Both the position numbers and the translations under genes were made by a program. Below, piece after piece: positions 56,427-64,000 of a DNA stretch of 64,000 bases (positions are counted from its first letter, which is position 1; every line of letters starts with the position of its first letter). The DNA is from Ctenosaura bakeri. Taxonomy: Eukaryota > Chordata > Lepidosauria > Squamata > Iguanidae. The stretch spans positions 248,001 through 312,000 of the forward strand of contig CAOLHI010001808.1 in assembly GCA_948474755.1 (NCBI GenBank). The letters are read 5' to 3'. A model generated the notes under the pieces. That model saw nothing but the letters and a program-made list of their open reading frames with translations. It ran no database searches and was not told the DNA's origin.

Positions 56427-56801
56427 TACAGTCAGCCCTCCACATTTGCGGGTATCACTTTTGCGGATTTGATTATTCATGAATTATTTGCTGTCACCTC
56501 TGCTGCCTCCCTATGCCATTTTTAATAGGAACTGCAAGCCTTGTGAGACTGAGAAACTGTGAGCAAGGCTTTTAAAAATGGTGTGGGGCAGCAGTGGAGG
56601 TGGCAGTGAGCCCCACCAGCCCCCCATTTCTGCCTTGTGAAGGAACCCTGATCTCAAAAGATCCATGGTGGATTGAATATGGTGATTATACTTTTTTGTG
56701 TGTTAAATATGGTTTGGGAGGGCCTAGAGTTAGTCACGGTTTTTCCACTTTTGTGGGGGTCCTGTCCCTTTAACCCGAGCGAATGTGGAGGGATGATTGT
56801 A
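56427..56801. mobile_element. Mariner/Tigger-like MITE with TA flanks, complete
   Basis: The left end TACAGTCAGCCCTCCACATT and the right end GAATGTGGAGGGATGATTGTA are inverted; TA flanks both. Inner arms pair (TTTGCGGGTATCACTTTTGC against TTTTTCCACTTTTGTGGGGG). It shares termini with the elements at 37748 and 43933 but has a different centre. Confidence 0.8.
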
Positions 56802-56814
56802 CTTCCCATGCTTG

Positions 56815-56841
56815 TTGCAAAGCAAAGCAAAGCAAAGCAAG
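56815..56841. repeat. (AAAGC)n short tandem repeat
   Basis: Four to five AAAGC units, 14 bp outside the mariner-like element. Confidence 0.85.
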
Positions 56842-57235
56842 TAGACCAACGCAGAATAGGAACTTGAAAGTCAAATTTGTTTTTGCTTGTGACATCTTAT
56901 GATTCTATGCCACTCTTGATACCTGAAATTCTTACTCAAATGGCTTAAAGTGATTTTTTAAACCATAGATACACATGCCTTGTCTTTTTGGATGGTAAAA
57001 AATGAGCAGAAACAAGTCTTATTATTCAACAATCTACACACTTACTTTGTCAAAATTCTGATCTAACATATTAGGTACTTCAGAAACTCCAAGCAAGGCA
57101 CAGCACTTACCAAGGGGCTTTCTTCCTTTTTTTTCTGGAACGAATTCTCTGGGGATTTTGTAATACTCATGTTTATTTACAAGAATGCAGGTTGAGCATG
57201 TGAAGACAGCATGGAGCAACCCTGACAGACACTCA
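56842..57235. other. Upstream intron; unrecognised minus-strand open frame
   Basis: The 61-codon minus-strand frame at 57034-57219 contains KIPREFVPEKKGRKPLG followed by a donor-like GGTAAGTG, with AG-ending sequence (TCCCCAG) before it. It resembles no protein I know and is probably chance. Confidence 0.35.
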
Positions 57236-57668
57236 GGCCCTTTTCACATGACATTCGCCATGCAAAAGGGCCTCTGGAGCATCATACAATTGCGAGGAGC
57301 TGTACACATGACATCCTTGCAACTGTGCGATGCTGCCGGGGCCAGCAGGCGCTGATCGCGCACTATTTCATTTTCAGCTTCTAGCCAAAAATGGTGTGTG
57401 ATCGCGCATTGCTCCAGGGCCCCGCGTGCACTTACTGTGCATGCAGAGCCTCTGGGGCCGCGGCGCTCACGCTTTCTGCCCCAGCACAGCCTGGGAAAAT
57501 CCCAGGCTGCGCTGTGGAAGGAAGAGGAGGAGCCCTCATGTTGCCTGCTCACGAGCAGGCAGCAGCTGCGGAGGCACAGCAGCGGGGACGCGAGAGCCTC
57601 TCACAAGAGACTGCTTGCGCAAGTCCCGCACCACAGCGCCGCGAAAAGGTAAGGTGTGAAAAGGGCCC
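57236..57668 (+). mobile_element. GC-rich inverted-repeat element, copy D (best preserved)
   Basis: The termini are GGCCCTTTTCACATGACATT and AGGTGTGAAAAGGGCCC. The inside is highly CpG-rich in an AT-rich intron. Sub-terminal blocks (CATGCAAAAGGGCCTCTGGA, CAATTGCGAGGAGCTGTACA), the middle CATTTTCAGCTTCTAGCC, and the right block (GGGAAAATCCCAGGCTGCGC, GAGAGCCTCTCACAAGAG) are shared with copies B and C. A donor-like AAAAG|GTAAGG is at 57649 next to the right terminus. Three reading frames stay open across it, including a 200-codon frame running out of the element at 57391-57993. All three are equally conserved with copy B, so stop-poverty rather than coding is the simplest reading. A clean target duplication is not visible. 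Confidence 0.82.
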
Positions 57669-59243
57669 TAGTGTTTATGATCTCATCTCAGATTTCAAGG
57701 AAAACAACCAGCACCCTAAAAGTTTTCCAAAGCTCAACTCAGCTTTCTTACTCCAAACTCCCCAAAACTCCTTGTTTCACATTTTCCCCAGCTGTGAGGG
57801 AAGAGGAACGAAACCAATCTATTCCTACTTTTGCTGGCCATCCATAAGGTCAGCCATTATTAGTAATCAGTCAATCTCTTCAACTAAGGGGGGTAGCTTT
57901 TATCATATCAGTGATCATCATATTCTATGTTTCCAAACTAGTGTTGGATTCTTAAGAACTCCTTTCACAATGACAGAATCAAAATTGTTGTAATGCATCT
58001 TATAAGGTCATTTAGTCCAACCTCAGTCTCATAACACCAGATGTATAAAGTCCAACGCAGTCTTGCCTCTGGACGGTACGTAAATACCAATTACAGCAGA
58101 AGAGGGGCTGCACATACAAGATAAGACATAGAATTGTATTTCATAAACAGTCATCTATGTAATACCTATCAAATAAAACACAGCAACCAGCACAAATGCA
58201 TTTACCATGTGTACACCAGTCAGTGCCATAATACATACTGAAATGGGCCAATGAGAGACATATGCTCGTAAAAATGTAGTGGATACACAAGAGGGAACTG
58301 AGACAAAAAAAAATAGGTAGGCTCACAGATGTAAATCTTCCTTTGAGACGTCCACAATGTCAGTGACTGGTTTGTATTCAGCAAACATGTTGACAGCATG
58401 AAGTGTGAAAGTGCAACAAGATATTTTGAAATGCACCTGCACTGTAGAACTATGGATGCAGTTTTACAACACTGTTCACAAAGCAGCAAAGAGAAGATTG
58501 CAGGGTACTCTCTGCCTTTGGTCTATGACTTGAACTCCAGCTGGAGGTGTGTGTAAACTGAACTAAAGTCCAGTTAAGTAATGAGATGTCTTGCAAGGCA
58601 ACCTTAGGGAAATCTCTTTTCTTAACTAGCACTTGACTGAGGAATTTTTTCCCTGAAATGCTAAACAAGCATTTCTAATTAAAAACATCAAGTGAAACTG
58701 TTATTCAGCTTCCAGAGAAAGGCATCTGGTCAAGCAACATTCAACAGACCAGCAATAGAAACTGTATTTCAAAACCAGGAAAGAGAATGAGATGATTCCC
58801 ACAGGAATCACTATAGCTACATATCAGAATCACCACAATTTTTGTTTAATCCACTTGCTTTATCCTACAGAACTCCAATCTGAAATGCAGATTTGAACAG
58901 TAATGTGATGGTTATAAATCTATAATTTTGTAGAAAAGGAGTGAAGGAATCAGCACTGTTTTATACTTCAATATGAATCAGTTTTAGAAGCCAGAAGGCT
59001 CTTTGGGAATTATGGCAGGACTGATACTTTAATTTTCACAGAGCAATAGTTTCCATACAAAACGATAAGGTATAGGGAGGGGGGAAAGGAGAGTCATCAT
59101 ACATACAGCATGTGTTAGATAATATATTTACTATGCTGCTTATACAGAAGTGCCCACATGACTCTTCCACCCCTTCATGTTTCTCAGTTCCCTTTTTTCA
59201 AAATAGAATTCCTCTTGGATTACCAAAAAATGGAAAAGCTGCT
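57669..59243. other. Upstream intron; one possible CR1-tail scrap
   Basis: AAGGTCATTTAGTCCAACCT at 57999-58022 resembles the GGTCATCTAGTCCAACC part of CR1 3' ends. Otherwise unassigned. Confidence 0.45.
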
Positions 59244-59435
59244 GTGTTGCTGTTGTATGACTTCAAGTCATTTCTGACTTACGGCAACACTAAGGCTGTA
59301 ACCCTATCATGGGGTTTGCTGGGGCTGAGACTATGTGACACACCTACCCACTAGGTCTTCATGGCTAAGCAGGGAATCAAACCATGAACTCCAGGATCAT
59401 AGTCCAATGCTCAAGCCAGTACACCAAACTGGCTA
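59244..59435 (-). mobile_element. tRNA-derived SINE (reverse orientation)
   Basis: On the minus strand it reads AGCCAGTTTGGTGTACTGGC, a TTGGACTATGATCC head, GGTTTGATTCCCTGCTTAGC (B-box region), then GGTTACAGCCTTAGTGTTGC, CGTAAGTCAGAAATGACTTG and AAGTCATACAACAGCAACAC. The GGCAATGGCAAAC block is lost. Confidence 0.85.
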
Positions 59436-59444
59436 CCCTTTTTT

Positions 59445-59500
59445 TTTATTCTCATTGGCTGGGGATTCTGGGAGTTGTAGTCCAAAAATGTAATTTTCTG
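59445..59500. repeat. Fragment of the 'GGGAGTTGTAGTCCAAAAA' repeat
   Basis: TCATTGGCTGGGGATTCTGG followed by GAGTTGTAGTCCAAAAATG is half of the common foldback repeat, placed between a SINE and the CR1. Confidence 0.6.
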
Positions 59501-59558
59501 ATCTCTTCTATGGACATACAATGCCATTTTAAAAATGATGGTGAATCAGCACTGCTTA

Positions 59559-60460
59559 GAATCATAGAATCATAGAAATGTAGAGTTGGAAGAGACCACA
59601 CGGGCCATCCACTCCAACCCTTTGCCATGCAGGAACACCCTCAAAGCACTCCCGACAGATGGCCATCTAGCCCCTGCTTAAAAACCTCCAAGGAAGGAGA
59701 CTCCACTACACTCCGAGGTAGCATATTCCACCGGCTACTGATGTCAGGCTGACTGGGCAATAATTATTTGGGTCCTCTTTTTTTCCCTTCTTGAAGATGG
59801 GAACAACATTTGCCCTCCTCCAGTCTGCTGGAACTTCTCCTGTCCTCCAAGATTTCTAAAAGATTATAGCAAGAGGTTCTGAAATGACCTCTGCCAGTTC
59901 TTTTAATATCCTAGGATGCAATTCATCTGGCCCTGGAGACTTGAATTCATCCAGTGTGGCCAGGTATTCCTGTACCACCTCTCTACCTATTTCCCTGCTT
60001 CCTCACCTGCTCCCCAACCACCAGGTTGAGTGCTTGTATCCTTCTGGGCAAAAACTGAGGCAAAGAAGGTGTTAAGTAGTTCTGCCTTTTCTCTTCCCCC
60101 TGTTAGTAATTCGCCATCTTCTCTGTGCAGCGACCCTATCATCTCCTTCTTTTTCTTTTTGCTGCGGACATATTTTAAAAAGCCCTTTTTATTATTTTTA
60201 ATGTCTCTGGCCAGCCTAAGTTCGTTTGGTGCTTTAGTCTTTCTGACCTTCTCCCTACATCTCCTGGCTACTTGCTTAAATTCTTCTTTGGTGGTTTCCC
60301 TTTCTTCCATTTCCTGTACATGTTTCTCTTAACACTTAGCTCAGCTGAGAGTTCTTTAGACAACCATTCTGGTTTCTTCAGATGCCTTCCATTTTTCCTT
60401 CTTATTGGCACAGTTTTAGACTGTGCCTTCAGTATCTCCCTTTTAAGGAACTCTCTGCTT
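59559..60460 (-). pseudogene. CR1 LINE, internally deleted
   Basis: The plus strand opens with AATCATAGAATCATAGAAAT and GTAGAGTTGGAAGAGACC, the reverse complement of the diagnostic CR1 3' end with its ATTCTATGA repeats. After the 3' UTR block (to about 59738), the sequence jumps to an ORF2 part: the minus-strand frame at 60310-59987 reads [20 protein letters not shown], then [32 protein letters not shown] and FAQKD. This is the linker before the CR1 reverse transcriptase. Most of the reverse transcriptase is deleted, so it is inactive. Confidence 0.88.
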
Positions 60461-61079
60461 GTTCAGTTCATGAACACTGTGATAATCCACCCAGCCCTCT
60501 CCTAATTCTAAATGGTTAGCTGGTGTATCTTCTTAACAGATGAGCAAAATATCGGCATACCTTGGTTAGCAAAGCTTCTGTTAATCTTGTTCTTTTTTGT
60601 GCCCATGTGGCCTCCCCTTTTCATCTTTGTTCTCTACCTAGCTGAAAGTTTTTCAGCAACATTGGAACTGAGAAGATGGTGAAGGCAGGCTAAAGAAACA
60701 CAGACTCCAACAATATGCCTGCAGTAAACAGTGCAATAAACTTGAGCTGGCAAAGAATGAGATTCTACTCTAGCGGGTCATTCTGCAGCTGTGCATTGCT
60801 GCTTACAACAGGCAAGTTAAAAGGTAACTGCTGTCAGAATCCCTTACTGACCAGACATGAACAGCCTTTGATAATAATTTTTTCCCTTTGGTACCAGATT
60901 TTTTTTAACAGAAGTAATACCTAGGAATACATCTGAAGTGTATCTGCAAGGATGAGCAACCTCTAGCTTTGTAACATTCCTTGGAATGCATCAACAAGAC
61001 TGTCTTCCAAATGTGTTTAGTATTTCCTTAAAATGTATCATCTCAGATTAATGTAATCCATCATTTTTAGCATTTAGTT
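60461..61079. other. Upstream intron, unassigned
   Basis: No recognisable element. Confidence 0.5.
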
Positions 61080-61276
61080 TGCTATTATCGTTGTGTGACT
61101 TCAAGTCGGTTCCACCTTATGGCAACTCTACTGCAAACCCACCACAGAGTTTTCTGAGGCTGAGAGTGTGTGATGCACACAAGGTCACCCAGTGGGCTTC
61201 CACGACCAAGTGGGGAATTGAACTCTGGTCTTCAGGGTTGTAGTCCAGCACTCAAACTACTATACCACATTGGCTC
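61080..61276 (-). mobile_element. tRNA-derived SINE (reverse orientation)
   Basis: On the minus strand: GGAGCCAATGTGGTATAGTA, GTTTGAGTGCTGGACTACAA, a CAGAGTTCAATTCCCC B-box region, CACTGGGTGACCTTGTGTGC and GAACCGACTTGAAGTCACAC. The head is well conserved; the GGCAATGGCAAAC block is lost as in the copy at 59244. Confidence 0.88.
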
Positions 61277-62092
61277 CTTTATTCTAGTACTCCTAGAGAA
61301 ACCAAAAGGTGTTGTCCACCAGCTACCAGCTAATGCATGAAATTAATACCTTAAAAAAATGATTACTGCTTACAAGTCTGTTGTGGCCTACAATCTTTTT
61401 GCCACAGGCTAAACAGGTAGAACTGGTGGCTGCTATCTGACGACGACTGTAGTGTGGTTTAAAAAGTGAAAGCTCCAGCTCATTTACTAAAACGCTTTTG
61501 CAGGGTGGAGTAGGCTTTATGGCGCTGACACATGCAGAAGACTGCTTTATATTTATTTGTATTGTAGATGTTGTAAGGGATTGCCTCTCTTTTCATCACC
61601 AAGATCTCAATCTCTGCTTCAAGAGAAGAGAAACAATGAGCTGGTACTCTTGGAGAAAGTTAAAGGCAAGTAAGTTTCTGTCTAACAACAACTCCGCACT
61701 ATATTCTCACCTTTATGGGTGGGGATGTGATTAACTAAGATGGAAACATCCATTGTTATTACTCATGATGTATTAATAGACATATTGTTATGGGCTCCAT
61801 AGCCTTCTAATCCTGTAACTAATGGAAAATGTAAATTATAAATAACGATGGCAGGTGAGCTGACTTGGACGAAAACAAATGTAAGGAGAGAATTAATTTT
61901 TCAGCACAGAATGGCCCCAATCCAGAAAAAATTAGTCATGTTTAAATTCCATAAACATCAGGATTATCTGACAAAAAGGCAGAGCAGAAAAACCAAGGAA
62001 AAAGCTAGTTGACTCAAGATCATAATAATATTTCTTACTACAATCCTACTGCAATTCTAATCATATTTCTTTAGAAATAAATACCATTGAGA
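61277..62092. other. Non-repetitive intron block, possible conserved non-coding sequence
   Basis: About 700 bp (61390-62080) with no visible repeat, balanced composition and motif-rich sequence such as TGTGGTTTAAAAAG and TAAATTATAAATAACGATGG. I cannot show conservation; it is noted as a candidate regulatory block only. Confidence 0.25.
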
Positions 62093-62312
62093 GAGCCAGC
62101 ATAGTGTAGTGGTTTGAATGTTCATCTAGGTTTCTGGGAGACCAGGATTTGAATCCCTGCTTAGCCATGGAAACCCACTAAGTGACCTGGGGAAAGTCAC
62201 ACTCTCTCAGCCTCAAAGGGAGGCAAAGGTAAATGCCCTCTGAACAAATTGAGCCAAGAAAACCCTTTGAAAATGATATGGCTTGAATGCACACAACAAC
62301 AACAACAACAAC
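62093..62312 (+). mobile_element. tRNA-derived SINE, full length with (CAA)n tail
   Basis: GAGCCAGCATAGTGTAGTGG, TTTGAATGTTCATCTAGG, GGATTTGAATCCCTGCTTAG, then ATGGAAACCCACTAAGTGAC, AGGCAAAGGTAAATGCCCTC and a tail ACACAACAACAACAACAACA. This is the most complete copy of the family in the window and can serve as its local reference. Confidence 0.92.
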
Positions 62313-62574
62313 CATCCATGTCAAAGGGGTTTACCAGTGAGTCAAGCTGACAAAGAAAACTGCAAATTCAATTGATTTTAGCACAACTAACTTTTTTGGA
62401 GCACACTCAATGTTTTGCAACCAAGTTGAACAGTTAAATGGTTGGCCTTTAGAGGCTTAAATGCAACTAATACTCCCAGTTAGTAAGAGAGTCAACCTAC
62501 TGTTAAATTAATGATTGAATGGTCTACTTGAGACCAGTGATTTAGGCCTCCATCACTAACACAAAACAGGTTTG

Positions 62575-62660
62575 ACACTTTGGAGAGCTCCTTGAAAGTT
62601 TAGATTAAAACACGGAGCAGATTCATCAACCCTATGACATGGCAGCCACCAACTGCTGCA
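62575..62660. repeat. Dispersed repeat shared with 10285-10460
   Basis: GAGCTCCTTGAAAGTTTAGA, AAACACGGAGCAGATTCATC and CCTATGACATGGCAGCCACC match the copy in the exon 7-8 intron. The class is unknown. Confidence 0.55.
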
Positions 62661-64000
62661 ATATCCGTAACAACAAGCAGGGAGAGAATTAAGAGATATC
62701 TCACCATGATGATAAACAGATGGCACAGGGAAAAAGCAAGAGCAGAAAATTGCTATTTAGTAGCCCCTTAAGGCTGCTGGCTTTCCAGGCTGAGCAGAAT
62801 CATTCTGGGCTGCACTCATAAAAATACTAATAAATCATCATTTCATACGGAGAGTCCCTAAAATGTTCCACACTTCAAAGGATGGATCTGAAATAATGCA
62901 AAATGAGATTCCACAAGGGAGCCAAAGGGCTTCTTTTCCTATTGTTCCCTCTCAGCATTCTAACCAGTATGCTTTGAGAGGGCAATCTGGTTGCAGACAT
63001 GCAACAATTAATGAAGGAAAAAAACTCAGACAAATGCAAGGATCAAAATGCCTCTCAGGCAATCCAAATGTCATGGGAAATCAGCCATATAAAATAGTGC
63101 AAAGATTAAAATGGTGATTCTTTGCCTGTCTTCTGTTACTACAAAAAGGTAGCCAGGAGCTCATCCTTGCAGTTTGATGGATTTGGTGGCACTCCCATTC
63201 AAAACCACTCAAGTTTAATCACCACCCCAATCCCCTAAAAAGGGAGCTAACAAGGATGTAAGGGAGAAGAGGTTAAAAAGAGATATTCAGCCATTTTTAA
63301 AAAGATTGTCATACCCCTAGACTTCACCTTGGGTCAATCAATGGTCCCACCTGTCTCATTCCAACGATTTCTATTGATAATGAGATGTTTAGAAGTTCAC
63401 TAATTCCTAATGGTAACAAAAAAAAACCCACTCTGTATCTAACGGTCACGTAAACCAACTCATTTTCTTTTTCCTGAAAGCACAGCATTGTGAAATTTCA
63501 CAAGTCAAACCACTGCTTTATTCCGTTAAGTGAAAATCATGGATCATCCCACTATATTTGAGTGTCAGATTTTACTGTCTGTGAAATTTAACTGCATTTG
63601 CACTATCACTTCCTTCCTCTCTCTCTCTCTTTCTCTCTGCCTCTGTCTTTCACACACACACACACACACCAGTTAAATATCTGTCACCCAGTTTACATAC
63701 GCAATTTGCTGTGTGGCTGGTTCTTATCATCAGAATACTAGGTATGACAGCTCCATGTGGTGAGTCACATATGTAGACCCTGAATCAAGAGGATTGTGGA
63801 TATTCTAACTGAGCAATCACAAACATTCTGAAACAGAAGCTGCATTAGCGGGGTTAAAATCATGGCTTTGTTTAAAAGTTTTTGCCCAATCTCAGTTTTG
63901 TTATATTTTTTATTGAACCTTCAGAAGAATCACAAAATTCAAAGAAGGTAACCAAAAAGAAAGATCACTAAGAGTATATAATAATCATATTATATTATTC
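62661..64000. other. Upstream intron to window edge, one microsatellite
   Basis: A (CT)n-(CA)n compound microsatellite lies at 63615-63670. The 84-codon plus-strand frame at 62863-63117 is unrecognised. No upstream NFATC1 exon was found before the window ends. Confidence 0.5.
63615..63670. repeat. (CT)n(CA)n compound microsatellite
   Basis: TCTCTCTCTCTCTTTCTCTC followed by CACACACACACACACACAC. Confidence 0.93.

Noticed and set aside
57034..57219. Possible exon KIPREFVPEKKGRKPLG with a GTAAGTG donor on the minus strand
   Set aside because: Not similar to NFATC1 or any protein I recognise; single occurrence with no partner exon.
57391..57993. 200-codon plus-strand open frame, similar to a minus-strand frame at 27570-27854
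   Set aside because: Both lie in copies of the same GC-rich mobile element. Two other reading frames are open and equally similar between the copies, so stop-poor composition explains it better than a protein.

Overview
The window looks like intronic DNA of a squamate reptile (lizard or snake). It is AT-rich, vertebrate-type sequence with long introns, many microsatellites, and a mixed load of transposons: tRNA-derived SINEs, CR1-, L2- and L1-type LINEs, and several DNA-transposon foldback families. One hAT element has the terminal sequence of the SPIN family, which is documented in squamates. An iguanian lizard is plausible, but the species cannot be fixed from sequence alone.

The only protein-coding gene I can support is on the minus strand. 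Five consecutive exons of NFATC1 (nuclear factor of activated T cells, cytoplasmic 1) lie at 39414-39212, 35689-35517, 34762-34622, 10725-10670 and 8983-8851. Lengths are 203, 173, 141, 56 and 133 nt, with matching splice phases and consensus splice sites throughout. Joined they give 235 codons covering most of the Rel-homology region: the end of the DNA-binding half, the linker, and the Ig-like dimerisation half with its KRKR basic cluster. By comparison with the mammalian gene they correspond to about exons 4-8. Exons upstream (N-terminal regulatory domain and first part of the Rel domain) were not found and probably lie beyond 64000. The long C-terminal exons were not found and probably lie below position 1. 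If exon 8 is read through its splice donor, the frame runs 13 codons counting the junction glycine to a stop at 8815-8813, which overlaps an AATAAA. This matches the architecture of the short NFATc1/A isoform with a proximal poly(A) site.

Layout by region: 1-8690 is downstream flank or long-isoform intron, with a degenerate TTTTTGTGCAAAA-type repeat, one foldback element, a diverged GC-rich inverted-repeat element and a 'TTGTAGTCCAACA' repeat. 8690-10725 holds exons 8 and 7, with a SINE interrupted by a LINE tail between them. 10726-34621 is one 23.9-kb intron holding a tandem foldback cluster, microsatellites, a decayed L1 (about 15.05-17.7 kb), SINEs, a 0.5-kb foldback element with a SINE inside it, another SINE split by a foldback element with a TTA duplication, and a GC-rich inverted-repeat element. 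34622-39414 holds exons 6, 5 and 4 with mariner/Tigger-like debris. 39415-64000 is upstream intron, dominated by L2-like LINE fragments, two more mariner/Tigger-like elements, two GC-rich inverted-repeat elements, a SPIN-like hAT element with GC-rich cargo and a perfect 8-bp target duplication, a rearranged CR1, and three SINEs.

The most unusual features are the GC-rich inverted-repeat family (four copies, each with a splice-donor-like motif beside one terminus), the SPIN-like element with its cargo, and the retained-intron terminal exon of NFATC1. Apart from NFATC1, the open frames examined fall in repeats or GC-rich stop-poor DNA, or resemble nothing I recognise.
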